From contig JAEXFI010000034.1 in assembly GCA_023400235.1 (NCBI GenBank), positions 62,001 through 126,000 of the forward strand: a DNA stretch of 64,000 bases. Reading direction: 5' to 3'. Each line of letters starts with the position of its first letter. Position 1 is the first letter of the stretch. The notes under the pieces were generated by a model. The model was not told the DNA's origin. It did no database searches and saw only the letters and a program-made list of their open reading frames with translations. This DNA comes from Bacillota bacterium (lineage in GTDB: Bacteria; Bacillota; Clostridia; Acetivibrionales; DSM-1351). Made by a program: the position numbers and the translations under genes. Positions 32,444 to 42,104 of this stretch are shown here, one piece after another.

Positions 32444-34054
32444 ATGTTAAAAAGAACAATTGCACTAATAACGGCGGTATCACTTATGCTGACCCTATTT
32501 ATGCTATCGGGATGCTCCGGTGACAATTCCTCAAAGCTCAAAGGCTCTGATTCCAACCGTGACGAGCTGGTAATGGCATTGGGCAGTGAGCCGGACGGAG
32601 GGTTTGATCCCACCACCGGCTGGGGAAGATATGGTTCTCCCCTGTTTCAAAGTACAATTCTTAAAAGAAACAGTGATATGAAAATAGTAAATGACCTGGC
32701 AGAGGACTGTTCTGTCAGTGAGGATGGTCTTTTATGGACAATCAGGCTGCGAAAGGATGTGAAATTTTCAGACGGTAAGCCATTAACTGCACAAGACGTG
32801 GTATTTACATACGAGACCGCCGCAAAAAGTGCTTCGGTAGTGGATTTGAACATAATGGAAAGTGTGACGGCACCAGATGCTTACACCGTCAAGTTTGTCC
32901 TGAAAAATCCCCGGTCCACCTTCATAAACCTCCTGGCTAATACGGGGATTGTCCCCGAGCATGCCTACAGCAGCGAGTATTCCCAGAAACCTGTGGGGTC
33001 AGGTCCTTTTAAATTTGTTCAGTGGGACAAGGGACAGCAGCTGATTGTAGAGGCAAATCCCGAATACTATGGACAGAAGCCCTTCTTCAAGAAAATTACA
33101 TTTCTTTATTTAAGCGAGGAAGCCGCCTTTGCCGCAGCTAAAGCCGGTGAGGCGGACATTGCAGCCATTGTACCGGCTTATGCAGACCAAAAGGTTCCGG
33201 GTATGAGGGTTGATGCAGTTGAAAGTGTTGACAACAGGGGAATTATGTTCCCATATGTGAAATCAGGTGAAAAGACTAAGGACGGCTATGCAGTGGGAAA
33301 TGATGTTACCTCGGATATAGCCGTCAGAAAGGCTGTTAATTATGCTGTGGACCGCAGAGGCCTGGTGGATGGAATACTGAACGGGTATGGCTCTCCTGCT
33401 TTCAGCGTATGCGACAAGCTGCCCTGGTGGAATCCTGAAACAGTAATACAGGATGCTGATGAAGCCGCCGCTGGTCAGATACTCTCAGAGGGAGGCTGGA
33501 AGGATACGGATGGAGACGGAGTATTGGAAAAGGGTGGCCTGAAAGCCGAATTTACCCTTATATACCCTTCAGGGGATCAGACGCGCCAATCTTTGGCTAT
33601 AGCGGTGGCAGACAAGGTCAAGGCAATAGGGATCAAAATAAATGTGGAGGGCAAGAGCTGGGACGAGATAGAAAAGCTTATGTACTCAAATGCCATTTTA
33701 TTCGGCTGGGGAAGCCAGGATCCCATAGAGATGTACAATCTTTACAGCAGTAAATACAGAGGTGTGGATTATTACAACACGGGTTATTATATGAACCCAG
33801 TTGTGGATGAAAATCTCAGCAGGGCCCTGTCAGCAAAAACTGAAGCTGATGCCTTGCAGTACTGGAAAAAGGCCCAGTGGGACGGCAGCACGGGCTTTAG
33901 CGCAAAGGGGGACGCACCCTGGGCCTGGCTGGTTAATATCGACCACCTGTATCTGGTCAATGAAAAGCTTAATACAGGCAGACAGAAAATCCATCCTCAC
34001 GGGCATGGCTGGCCGCTTACCGACAACATAGAGGAATGGCACTGGGAAAAATGA
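32444..34054 (+). CDS. ABC transporter substrate-binding lipoprotein (nickel/dipeptide type)
   Basis: Captures substrate outside the membrane. A signal peptide with lipobox LSGC (Cys25) is followed by an SBP_bac_5 fold: the family segments GLLWTIRLRKDVKFSDGKPL and PVGSGPFKFVQWDKGQ are clear. The C-terminus has a His-rich run, KIHPHGHGWPLTDNIEEW, unlike ordinary oligopeptide binders and suggestive of metal or metallophore handling. GGAGG precedes the ATG. First gene of a five-gene importer operon. Confidence 0.88.
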   Translation: MLKRTIALITAVSLMLTLFMLSGCSGDNSSKLKGSDSNRDELVMALGSEPDGGFDPTTGWGRYGSPLFQSTILKRNSDMKIVNDLAEDCSVSEDGLLWTIRLRKDVKFSDGKPLTAQDVVFTYETAAKSASVVDLNIMESVTAPDAYTVKFVLKNPRSTFINLLANTGIVPEHAYSSEYSQKPVGSGPFKFVQWDKGQQLIVEANPEYYGQKPFFKKITFLYLSEEAAFAAAKAGEADIAAIVPAYADQKVPGMRVDAVESVDNRGIMFPYVKSGEKTKDGYAVGNDVTSDIAVRKAVNYAVDRRGLVDGILNGYGSPAFSVCDKLPWWNPETVIQDADEAAAGQILSEGGWKDTDGDGVLEKGGLKAEFTLIYPSGDQTRQSLAIAVADKVKAIGIKINVEGKSWDEIEKLMYSNAILFGWGSQDPIEMYNLYSSKYRGVDYYNTGYYMNPVVDENLSRALSAKTEADALQYWKKAQWDGSTGFSAKGDAPWAWLVNIDHLYLVNEKLNTGRQKIHPHGHGWPLTDNIEEWHWEK

Positions 34055-34093
34055 CCTGTGATTAGTCGGTATAGTTAAAAAGGAGTATTATCC

Positions 34094-35083
34094 ATGGAAA
34101 CTAATATAATAAAATATGTTTTTGGAAAGAGCGTCAGGATATTGTCACTGCTGGTTTCATTATGCCTTGTGTCCTTTGTCCTTGTGAGCCATTCGCCCAT
34201 TGACCCCGTACAGGCATATGTGGGGGCCGACATGGCCAGGGTAAGTCCGGAACAACGGGCAAAAATAGCAGAGCACTGGGGGCTGGACAAGTCCCCGCCG
34301 CAGAGGTTCCTGCTCTGGGGTAAATCTCTTATACAGGGAGACATGGGCACTTCGATGATTTACAGAGCTCCGGTTATTGATGTAATAAAAGAACGCTTTA
34401 TTGCATCGCTGGCCTTAATGGGTATAGCCTGGACGCTGTCCGGCGTGCTTGGATTTCTCATGGGAATTGTGGCAGCCATGTGGAGGGGGAGGTGGCTGGA
34501 CAGGCTTATAAAATGGTATTGCCTGACACTGGCTTCAACACCTGCCTTCTGGCTGGGTTTACTGCTGCTGATAGTGTTCTCGGTGTGGCTGGGCTGGTTT
34601 CCTGTGGGAATGGGAGTTCCCGCCGGAGTGCTGAAGGAGGATGTCACCTTTGCCGGCAGGCTGAATCATATTATTCTCCCTGCCTTGACCTTGAGCATAA
34701 TCGGAGTGGCAAACATAGCTCTTCATACCCGGCAAAAACTCATTGATGTCCTGGAAAGTGATTACATATTGTTTGCCAGGGCAAAGGGTGAAACGGGCCT
34801 TAAGCTTCTGTGGAGGCACGGACTTCGCAATGTGGCCCTGCCCGCCATAACACTACAGTTTGCCTCTGTCAGTGAGCTGTTCGGAGGCTCGGTGCTGGCT
34901 GAACAGGTATTTTCCTACCCTGGACTGGGACAGGCTACAATACAGGCCGGGCTGAGGGGCGACCTGCCGCTGCTTCTGGGTCTGGTGCTTTTCAGTGCCC
35001 TGTTTGTCTTTGCCGGTAACCTGCTTGCAGACATTATATACAGGCTTGTAGACCCAAGGATTAAGGAGGGCAGTGCCATATGA
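34094..35083 (+). CDS. ABC transporter permease 1 (NikB/DppB type)
   Basis: One of two channel subunits, about six membrane helices. The N-terminal family segment SFVLVSHSPIDPVQAYVG and the EAA loop DYILFARAKGETGLKLLWRH, which contacts the ATPase, are present. Length 329 is usual. It is 39 bases after the binding protein and its end overlaps the next permease. Confidence 0.9.
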   Translation: METNIIKYVFGKSVRILSLLVSLCLVSFVLVSHSPIDPVQAYVGADMARVSPEQRAKIAEHWGLDKSPPQRFLLWGKSLIQGDMGTSMIYRAPVIDVIKERFIASLALMGIAWTLSGVLGFLMGIVAAMWRGRWLDRLIKWYCLTLASTPAFWLGLLLLIVFSVWLGWFPVGMGVPAGVLKEDVTFAGRLNHIILPALTLSIIGVANIALHTRQKLIDVLESDYILFARAKGETGLKLLWRHGLRNVALPAITLQFASVSELFGGSVLAEQVFSYPGLGQATIQAGLRGDLPLLLGLVLFSALFVFAGNLLADIIYRLVDPRIKEGSAI

Positions 35084-35952
35084 ATGAAATTTCCATAGCT
35101 ATTGAAAAAAAAGGAAAGACAGGCATAATGCCACGGATTAACAGAAGGCAGAGGACTATCCTGTTAATTGGGGCTTCAGCCCTGGTGCTGGCAGCAATTG
35201 TCATTGCCTCCCTCATTCTGGACAATGAAAGGATCGCTACCAACTTTAATGAAAAAAATCTCTCTCCCTCCCTGGAGCATCTGTTCGGGACCGACTGGCT
35301 GGGCCGGGATATGTTCACCCGCACGGTGAAAGGGCTGTCCCTGAGTATATATATAGGCTTGATAGCATCCACGGCCAGCGTGGCTGTGGCCCTTATACTT
35401 GGCATGAGTGCCGCAACCATGGGAAAGGCCGTTGACAGGGCCATAACCTGGCTGGTAGATCTTTTTCTGGGTATGCCCCATCTGGTAGCCCTGATACTCA
35501 TAGCCTTCACCATGGGCGGAGGAGCCAAGGGGGTAATAACAGGAGTGGCCTGTACTCACTGGACCAGTCTCACCAGAGTTATACGTGCGGAAGTCATGCA
35601 GCTTAAGTCGGCGGAGTATGTGAGGGTTTCCAGGCATATGGGGAAAAGCCGATGGTGGACGGCTTTCCATCATATCCTTCCCCATCTGGTTCCACAGTTT
35701 TTTGCAGGCTTTGTACTCCTTTTCCCCCATGCCATACTGCACGAGGCCTCCATAACCTTTCTGGGCTTCGGACTTTCGCCTCATAAGCCGGCAATTGGGG
35801 TCATCCTGTCAGAGTCCATGAAATATCTGTCCACAGGCATGTGGTGGCTGGCCTTCTTCCCGGGCTTGTCCCTGCTGATCATTGTCCGGGCCTTTGACGT
35901 TATAGGCGAAAACCTGCGCTTGCTTATAGACCCGCACAATGCACACGATTAA
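35080..35952 (+). CDS. ABC transporter permease 2 (NikC/DppC type)
   Basis: The second channel subunit. It starts in the ATGA overlap with permease 1. LFGTDWLGRDMFTRTVKG is the typical DppC/NikC segment, and the EAA loop is EYVRVSRHMGKSRWWTAFHH. About five to six membrane helices, 290 residues. Confidence 0.9.
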   Translation: MNEISIAIEKKGKTGIMPRINRRQRTILLIGASALVLAAIVIASLILDNERIATNFNEKNLSPSLEHLFGTDWLGRDMFTRTVKGLSLSIYIGLIASTASVAVALILGMSAATMGKAVDRAITWLVDLFLGMPHLVALILIAFTMGGGAKGVITGVACTHWTSLTRVIRAEVMQLKSAEYVRVSRHMGKSRWWTAFHHILPHLVPQFFAGFVLLFPHAILHEASITFLGFGLSPHKPAIGVILSESMKYLSTGMWWLAFFPGLSLLIIVRAFDVIGENLRLLIDPHNAHD

Positions 35953-35967
35953 AGGGAGGAGACTTAT

Positions 35968-36885
35968 ATGCTGGAAGTTAATAATCTTTCGATTTCATTT
36001 ATTCAATATCAGGCAGGACTCAGGCAGCAAAATTTAAGAGTCATAGCTGACCTGAGCATAGACATAGAAGCGGGAAAAATTCTGGCTGTGGTAGGGTCCA
36101 GCGGTTCTGGAAAAAGCCTTTTGGCTCATGCCATATTAGGAATTTTACCCAAAAATGCAGTGGTTTCAGGTTCCATGGTGTATAAGGGGACGGAGCTTAC
36201 ACCAAAGCTTCAAAAGAAATTGCGCGGAAGGGAAATAGCCTTGATACCCCAGTCGGTAAATTTCCTTGACCCTCTGATGAATATTGGGGAGCAGGTCAGA
36301 TACTCGGTACACGGAGGCAATGCCCGGGAAAAACAAAAAGATATTTTTAAGAGATATTCCCTTGATGAAACAGCAGAAAAAAAATACCCCTTTGCGCTTT
36401 CAGGAGGAATGGCCAGACGGGCTCTGGTGGCCACGGCAGTTGTAGGAGGTGCAGGGCTGATAATTGCAGATGAACCTACACCGGGACTACACCCGGATAT
36501 AGTCAGGGAAACCCTGGGGCATTTGCGGGAGCTGGCGGACAGCGGCTGTGGTGTAATGCTGATTACCCATGACATAAGTACAGCTCTTGAGGTGGCTGAC
36601 AATATAGCTGTGTTTTATTCAGGTACGACTGTGGAGATAGCTCCGTCGTCAGATTTTGCAGGAGAAGGAAGGGCTTTGAGGCATCCTTATACAAAAGCCT
36701 TGTGGAATGCCTTGCCGCAGAATGCCTTCCAGCCTGTTGACGGATTTCAGCCCTCTCACAGCATGGTGCATACGGGGTGTCTTTTTGAAAAGAGATGCGG
36801 GAAAAAATCAGAGACCTGCAAAATTGATTCTCCCGAATTGAGGGAGCTCCGGTATGGAACAGTGAGGTGTCACAATGCAACTTAA
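35968..36885 (+). CDS. ABC transporter ATPase 1 (NikD/DppD type)
   Basis: An energy-coupling subunit. Walker A GSSGSGKS near residue 43, signature LSGGMARR, Walker B LIIADEPTPGL and the switch His in ITHD are all present. The C-terminal 45 residues contain Cys-rich CLFEKRCGKKSETCK, like the oligopeptide/nickel ATPase C-terminal domain. The signature ends MARR instead of the usual MRQR. Overlaps the next gene by 11 bases. Confidence 0.9.
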   Translation: MLEVNNLSISFIQYQAGLRQQNLRVIADLSIDIEAGKILAVVGSSGSGKSLLAHAILGILPKNAVVSGSMVYKGTELTPKLQKKLRGREIALIPQSVNFLDPLMNIGEQVRYSVHGGNAREKQKDIFKRYSLDETAEKKYPFALSGGMARRALVATAVVGGAGLIIADEPTPGLHPDIVRETLGHLRELADSGCGVMLITHDISTALEVADNIAVFYSGTTVEIAPSSDFAGEGRALRHPYTKALWNALPQNAFQPVDGFQPSHSMVHTGCLFEKRCGKKSETCKIDSPELRELRYGTVRCHNAT

Positions 36886-37471
36886 GGCAGATAACATAAG
36901 CTTCAGATATGGAAAGGGCCCGTGGATTCTCAGGGATATCAGTATTAAGATCAATACGGGTGAAATTGTCGGTGTGTCAGGCTGCAGCGGGCGAGGAAAA
37001 TCTACTCTTGCAAAAATTCTGGCAGGCTACGAAAAGCCTCAAAGCGGCAAGGTGGAGCTGGAGGGGAAAGCCCTGCCTGAAAAGGGCTTCAATCCGGTGC
37101 AGCTCATATTTCAGCATCCTGAAAAGGCTGTAAATCCCCGCTGGCAGATGCAGAAGGTACTTGAGGAGAGTGGAGTCCGGGATGACCGGCTTTACAAAGC
37201 ACTGGGAATTGAGGAGTCCTGGATGACCAGGTGGCCCAATGAGCTTTCCGGGGGTGAATTGCAAAGATTTTGCCTTGCCAGGGCGTTAACGCCTGAAACC
37301 AGGTTCATTATTGCAGACGAGATAACTACCATGCTCGATGCCATAACTCAGGCCCAGATTTGGCATGTGGTGCTGGAATATGCAAGAAAAAACCATGTGG
37401 GGGTGCTGGTCGTAAGTCATGATAAGCGTCTGGCAGACCGGATTTGTGACAGGATTGTGCACTTGGACTAG
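36875..37471 (+). CDS. ABC transporter ATPase 2 (NikE/DppF type, short)
   Basis: The partner ATPase. Walker A GCSGRGKS, signature LSGGELQRFCLARAL, Walker B FIIADEITTMLD and the switch His in VSHD. At 198 residues it lacks the C-terminal oligopeptide/nickel domain, as NikE-like short forms do. Last gene of the importer operon. Confidence 0.88.
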   Translation: MQLKADNISFRYGKGPWILRDISIKINTGEIVGVSGCSGRGKSTLAKILAGYEKPQSGKVELEGKALPEKGFNPVQLIFQHPEKAVNPRWQMQKVLEESGVRDDRLYKALGIEESWMTRWPNELSGGELQRFCLARALTPETRFIIADEITTMLDAITQAQIWHVVLEYARKNHVGVLVVSHDKRLADRICDRIVHLD

Positions 37472-37520
37472 AAATAGAAGAAAACCTATTGTTGTTGAAG
37501 TATTGAATATTATATTTTTG

Positions 37521-37570
37521 AAAACACTGGAACAGCCTTGTTGCAAACAGGTATTCCAGTGTTTTTGACA
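37521..37570 (+). terminator. Intrinsic terminator of the ABC operon
   Basis: Arms AAAACACTGGAA (37521-37532) and TTCCAGTGTTTT (37554-37565), then TGAC. Confidence 0.8.
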
Positions 37571-37725
37571 TTTAAGGGGCATAATATGCATGGAAATACT
37601 CTTATATATCGTTTCGAGCAATATATTCAGCATTTACTGCAATAAAGATTGCACTAAAGTGTGATAATATGTATATATAAAAGTAGTAGAAGTAGTAAAA
37701 GTATAAAATGGGGGGAGCAGGCTCA

Positions 37726-39513
37726 ATGGATCATAAGAAACGCAGGGCTGACAGCAGCAGGATGGACGTGGCGCAGCTTTCAGACATACGCTATACCGTA
37801 TATGATAATGAAATTTTTTACATTCGGGGAGAAGGCAATACAAGAAACTGGAATTTTGATGCTCTGTCAGGGAAAATAGTAGTTTCGGTGCTTGTAAAAT
37901 TGGATAATCCCACAAGGGGAGTAAGCATTGCCGCTTTATACTCTGACACTGGTGAAAAGCTGTTGGAAATAAATACTGAGGGAGCTTTTTTTTATGGCTG
38001 CGACGGAAGCAAAAAATGCAAATTGTGTCATTATAACAGTGATGACTGGTATTATGTATATATTACCATAGATATTAACGCAAATACTTACAGTCTTTAT
38101 ATTGACGGAGAGAGGCAGCTCCTCAATGCAAAGCTTATGCATGCAGGTCGTTCGGTGGCCTCATTTTCCATGGGAAGTGCAGGGGGAACAATATGCAGCA
38201 GGTTGATCTGCATATACATCAAGCCCATCCAGTCGGTGCTTGCTGCGGCAATGGGACGGAAAATCTGGAGTGCAAAGGACAGAGGGGTAATTGCAGACGG
38301 AAATACAAACGTGACAGGAGAATTGCAGACTCTTATAGATGAATGCGGAGAAGCCGGAGGCGGCGTGGTTTATCTGCAGGAGGGCACATATCTGTCCGGC
38401 TCTGTTGAATTGAGAGAAAATGTTACTTTGTATATTGAAGGGGATGCGGTATTAAAAGGAGTTTTAGACATGGATGCCTATCCTGTAAGAATCAGCAGAG
38501 ATAACCCAAACTGGAATATGCTGGTGCAAGGCCCCCAGAAATCCCTTATTTATGCCGATGGAAAGAACAATATAAGGATTATGGGGGGAGGAACCATAGA
38601 TGGCAGCGGAGATTTCCAAGGGCCTTACGGGTCTGAAAGCAGCAGGCCCTGTGCAATCTTGCTGGTTGGCTGTGATAATGCTGTAATCTGTGATTTATAT
38701 GTCACAGATGCGGGTATGTGGACAATTCCCGTGGTGGAATGCGACAGCCTGTATATACGTGATATCAATGAATATTCCTGTTGGTATCCAAACCGCGACG
38801 GTATAGACATTTGTGATTGTCTGGATGTGCTGATGGAAAACTGCAGTTTGAAATCGGATGATGATACCGTTTGCTTTAAAAGCGGGAACGAAAGCGGCTG
38901 CGACAATGTACTGGTTCGCAACTGCATGGTAATCAGCACTATGGCAAATGGAATCAAGTTCGGAACATACAGCTACGGCGGGTTTACAAACTGCACTGTC
39001 AAAGACTGCATAGTAAAGGATACCCGTACCTGCGGAATAAGCATACAGAGCGTTGACGGCGGAATAATAGAAAACCTTCTGTTTGAAAGGATTATTATTA
39101 ATAATGTTGAAAGTGCTTTTTTCATACTGATCGGCGACAAGGGACGAACTCCGCACTGGGGAGAAAAGCGGATTGGTTCCATACAAAATGTATACTTTAA
39201 GGATATAGAAGTAAGCCAGGTAAGAAGAAATTACGGAACCTATCTGGGTGGGTATAAAAAGGAGGGCATTGTATACCCTATCAGGAATATCTATTTTCAA
39301 AATGTCAATGCGGTATTTCCGGGAGGAGCAGCTGAAATACCTGATTCACCTGCAGAACTGGGCAGCCAGTATCCTGAATCCAGCTGCTTTGGTATTTTGC
39401 CGGCTTCAGCATACTATATACGCCATGGAGAAAATATAGTCTTTGAAAATTGTTCAACAAAAATAGCACTGGATGATGCAAGAGAAAAAATAGTATTCGA
39501 GGAGGAAGGATAA
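37726..39513 (+). CDS. GH28-family protein with N-terminal lectin-like domain, no signal peptide
   Basis: A pectin-type glycoside hydrolase expected to act on galacturonides inside the cell. Residues about 10-170 look like a concanavalin/laminin-G beta-sandwich; 190-590 are the right-handed beta-helix of GH28. NRDGIDI (usual NTDG) and KSDDDTVCFKSG (catalytic Asp cluster) are seen. The GHG motif is not obvious: GIKFGTYS stands in that place, so activity or specificity may differ. The start is ATG 37726 behind GGGGGGAG; the frame reaches 37708. The start of the next gene overlaps this stop by one base (TAATG). Confidence 0.8.
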   Translation: MDHKKRRADSSRMDVAQLSDIRYTVYDNEIFYIRGEGNTRNWNFDALSGKIVVSVLVKLDNPTRGVSIAALYSDTGEKLLEINTEGAFFYGCDGSKKCKLCHYNSDDWYYVYITIDINANTYSLYIDGERQLLNAKLMHAGRSVASFSMGSAGGTICSRLICIYIKPIQSVLAAAMGRKIWSAKDRGVIADGNTNVTGELQTLIDECGEAGGGVVYLQEGTYLSGSVELRENVTLYIEGDAVLKGVLDMDAYPVRISRDNPNWNMLVQGPQKSLIYADGKNNIRIMGGGTIDGSGDFQGPYGSESSRPCAILLVGCDNAVICDLYVTDAGMWTIPVVECDSLYIRDINEYSCWYPNRDGIDICDCLDVLMENCSLKSDDDTVCFKSGNESGCDNVLVRNCMVISTMANGIKFGTYSYGGFTNCTVKDCIVKDTRTCGISIQSVDGGIIENLLFERIIINNVESAFFILIGDKGRTPHWGEKRIGSIQNVYFKDIEVSQVRRNYGTYLGGYKKEGIVYPIRNIYFQNVNAVFPGGAAEIPDSPAELGSQYPESSCFGILPASAYYIRHGENIVFENCSTKIALDDAREKIVFEEEG

Positions 39514-41054
39514 TGGATAAGCTTTTTCACATTGAGGAAGGAAAGGAAGTTGCTTTTCACAATAATGCCACTTATTGTGTAGGAACTGGAAGAATGGGAC
39601 TGGCGCTGCACAAGGAATATCAGGAGCAGCTTAAGCTGGTGCAGAAGGAAATCGGCTTTTCTCATATAAGGGGCCACGGGCTCTTTTGTGATGACATGGC
39701 CATATATCAGCAGCATAAGGATGCACAGGGCAATATTGTAAGTGAATACAATTTTACCTATCTGGACAGGGTTGTAGATGATTATCTTTCCTTGAACATA
39801 CGCCCCTTTCTGGAACTGGGCTTTATGCCAAAAAAGCTGGCCAGCGGAGACCAGACAGTGTTTTATTGGAAAGGGAACGTAACTCCCCCTGTAAGCTATG
39901 AAAAATGGGCCGCCCTTGTGCAGGAGACGCTCAGGCATCTGATTGGGAGATATGGAGAAGAGGAAGTGACAAGCTGGCCTATAGAGGTCTGGAACGAACC
40001 AAATCTCAAAGGCTTCTGGAAAGATGCGGACATGAAGGAGTATTTCAAGCTGTATGAATATACTGCAAACGCAATTAAAGCGGTGAATGGGAACTTCAAG
40101 GTCGGGGGGCCGGCCATATGCGGAGTCAACGACGAGGTGTGGATGGCAGAATTCCTGGAATTTGTGAAAAGCAGCCAGGTGCCGCTGGATTTTGTTACCC
40201 GGCACCACTATACCATCAATCCTCCTGAAAGGGAAGGCCATTACCAGTATGTGCAGCTGGCGGACCCGGATGCGGGACTGAAGGAACTCAATACCACCCG
40301 CAGGATAGTAGACAGTTTTCCGGAATTTGCCGGCATGCAAATTCACATAACGGAATTCAATACAGCATATATACCAGACAGCCCCCTCCATGACACCAAC
40401 CGCAATGCTGCATATATTGCGTACCTGCTGTCAAAGCTGGGAGAAGATAATGAATCCTATTCATACTGGACCTTTGGTGATGTTTTCGAAGAACAGGGAG
40501 TGCCGTACACACCTTTTCATGGAGGTTTCGGACTGGTTGCAAACGGCCTGATACCAAAGCCCACCTTCTGGACCTTTAAGTTCTTCAAGGAATTGCAGGG
40601 AAAGTGTGTTTGCAGGGAAAGGGAACTGGTGTTGGTAAAAAATCAGGATAAATACTGCGGAGTAGCGTGGAATCTAAATTATGAGAATACTGGGGAGCCT
40701 CTTAATATTACCTGTAAATTACCGGCGGATAATAAGGAATACTGTCTTGTGCAAAAAATCGTGGACGAGAACTGTTGCAATCCGCTGAAGGTATGGCATG
40801 ACCTGGGTGAGCCTGCAAACCCCGATGCCGCACAGCTTGGACTTCTAAAGGAGTCTGCCCGTCCTCTGGTAAAAACACAAAGGTTGAAGGGCTCAGACGG
40901 TATTGTGGCTGTATCCCTGGAATTGCAGCAGAATGCAGTAGTATATTTTGAATTGTTTGAAGCTCCTGTATACTCCGACAGAGGTTATGATTACAGCAGG
41001 GTCATGAATTCGCTGGACATTGCAGTTGAAGAAAATGGCCTTACGGGGGGCTGA
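39513..41054 (+). CDS. GH39-family glycosidase (beta-xylosidase-like), cytoplasmic
   Basis: Probably removes xylose or a related sugar from the non-reducing end of short oligosaccharides. The (beta/alpha)8 barrel has the acid/base Glu162 in EVWNEPNL and the nucleophile Glu281 in HITEFNT, with SHIRGHGLFCDD at the start as in GH39 xylosidases. A beta-sandwich fills 400-513. No signal peptide. Translation is coupled to GH28 by a one-base overlap, and an AraC regulator follows, making a compact oligosaccharide-use operon. Confidence 0.85.
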   Translation: MDKLFHIEEGKEVAFHNNATYCVGTGRMGLALHKEYQEQLKLVQKEIGFSHIRGHGLFCDDMAIYQQHKDAQGNIVSEYNFTYLDRVVDDYLSLNIRPFLELGFMPKKLASGDQTVFYWKGNVTPPVSYEKWAALVQETLRHLIGRYGEEEVTSWPIEVWNEPNLKGFWKDADMKEYFKLYEYTANAIKAVNGNFKVGGPAICGVNDEVWMAEFLEFVKSSQVPLDFVTRHHYTINPPEREGHYQYVQLADPDAGLKELNTTRRIVDSFPEFAGMQIHITEFNTAYIPDSPLHDTNRNAAYIAYLLSKLGEDNESYSYWTFGDVFEEQGVPYTPFHGGFGLVANGLIPKPTFWTFKFFKELQGKCVCRERELVLVKNQDKYCGVAWNLNYENTGEPLNITCKLPADNKEYCLVQKIVDENCCNPLKVWHDLGEPANPDAAQLGLLKESARPLVKTQRLKGSDGIVAVSLELQQNAVVYFELFEAPVYSDRGYDYSRVMNSLDIAVEENGLTGG

Positions 41055-41058
41055 AAAA

Positions 41059-41952
41059 ATGGCTGACCGGAGCGATACAATAATTCATCCCATAATTCAT
41101 CCCCTGGACAAGGAAATACACGGGACACATATAACCTCGTTATATACACTTGCAGCACCATACCACCGTCATAACGGCTACGAAATCTATCTGTTTTTAC
41201 AGGGAGATATCCGCTACTATGTTGAGGACCATTGCTATGATTTGAAAAAAGGTGATATGGTGCTGATAAACAAGAAGGAGATGCATAGGGCGGTATGCAC
41301 GGAACAGCTCCCGTATGAAAGGATTTCAATATATATTTCCGAAGGGTACCTGGGCCAGTTATCCACTGAGAATACCAATCTGGCAGCCTGCTTCAACATG
41401 AGAAATCCAGGTGAAAACAATGTTATCCGGCTGTCGGAGGAGGAGTGCTCCAGGTTTGTAAAATTGGCAGACAGGTTGATTCAGGCTGAAAAAAGGAAAA
41501 ACTTCGGTGATGACATTATGCTGCGGGCATGTGCGGAGCAAATATTGATACTGGCTAATCAGGGGTATATGGATTCAAATCATGCGGTCAACAACATCAT
41601 GCCCGAACTCATAAGTAACGTAATGAGTTATATAGAAAAAAACATATCAGGTGAAATAACTCTTGATAATATCAGTGAAAGCTTCTATCTGGATGGAACC
41701 CATATAAGCAGGCTGTTCAAAAGGCATACCGGGCTTACCATGAGGTCCTATATTGTAGCCCGGAGAGTTGCCTGTGCAAGGGAACTGCTTGGGGCGGGCA
41801 AAAGTGTCACTGAGGCAGGGGCCCTTGCGGGATTTAACAATTATGCAAACTTTATACGCACCTTCCACAGAATAGAGGGGATGCCGCCGGGACAGTATGC
41901 AAAGGAACACTGGAGGCCGGGAAGAAAGTCAATTACTATGGGCGGAGGCTAA
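41059..41952 (+). CDS. AraC-family transcriptional regulator with cupin domain
   Basis: Likely activates the GH28-GH39 operon on sensing a breakdown sugar. Residues about 15-95 form a cupin (YHRHNGYEIYLFLQGDIRYY), the sensor. Residues 190-290 carry the two AraC helix-turn-helices (LDNISESFYLDGTHISRLFK and VTEAGALAGFNNYANFIRTF). The start at ATG 41059 follows GGGGGG and lies 4 bases after the GH39 stop; the frame reaches 41020 inside GH39. The stop codon lies in a GGAGGCT/AGCCTCC hairpin (41944-41959). Confidence 0.88.
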   Translation: MADRSDTIIHPIIHPLDKEIHGTHITSLYTLAAPYHRHNGYEIYLFLQGDIRYYVEDHCYDLKKGDMVLINKKEMHRAVCTEQLPYERISIYISEGYLGQLSTENTNLAACFNMRNPGENNVIRLSEEECSRFVKLADRLIQAEKRKNFGDDIMLRACAEQILILANQGYMDSNHAVNNIMPELISNVMSYIEKNISGEITLDNISESFYLDGTHISRLFKRHTGLTMRSYIVARRVACARELLGAGKSVTEAGALAGFNNYANFIRTFHRIEGMPPGQYAKEHWRPGRKSITMGGG

Positions 41953-41968
41953 AGCCTCCTGAAGTCAG

Positions 41969-42000
41969 ACTACTTAACCCCCAAACTACTTAACCCCCAA
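41969..42000 (+). repeat. Perfect 16-bp tandem duplication
   Basis: ACTACTTAACCCCCAA at 41969-41984 and again at 41985-42000, directly before the structured inverted element. It marks the left edge of the accessory block. Confidence 0.8.
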
Positions 42001-42002
42001 CC

Positions 42003-42082
42003 ATTGAAACCCTTGAATAAAATGCTTTAAAGCACATATTCGCCTGAAAGGAGAAGGTTTCAACCGCAATTTACTTTTTGAT
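42003..42082 (+). repeat. Structured repeat element, left copy (three-way junction)
   Basis: About 80 bases closely matching the reverse complement of 54226-54306. Outer stem TTGAAACC/GGTTTCAA (42004-42063), inner hairpins TGCTTTAAAGCA and TTCGCC-TGAAA-GGAGAA. The similarity continues about 18 bases past the stem (CAACCG...ACTTT.TGA). The other copy has changed bases that mostly keep pairing. Confidence 0.75.
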
Positions 42083-42104
42083 GTAAGGCCAACTTGTAAA
42101 GCGT

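Noticed and set aside
38695..39300. 201-codon minus-strand open frame
   Set aside because: Antisense to GH28; composition reflects the reverse of coding sequence.
39414..40391. 325-codon minus-strand open frame
   Set aside because: Fully antisense to the GH28 and GH39 genes, which have clear catalytic motifs and coupled starts.
42003..42082. CRISPR-like repeat
   Set aside because: Only one copy per site with no spacers; the GTTGAAAC-type end is part of the junction stem.
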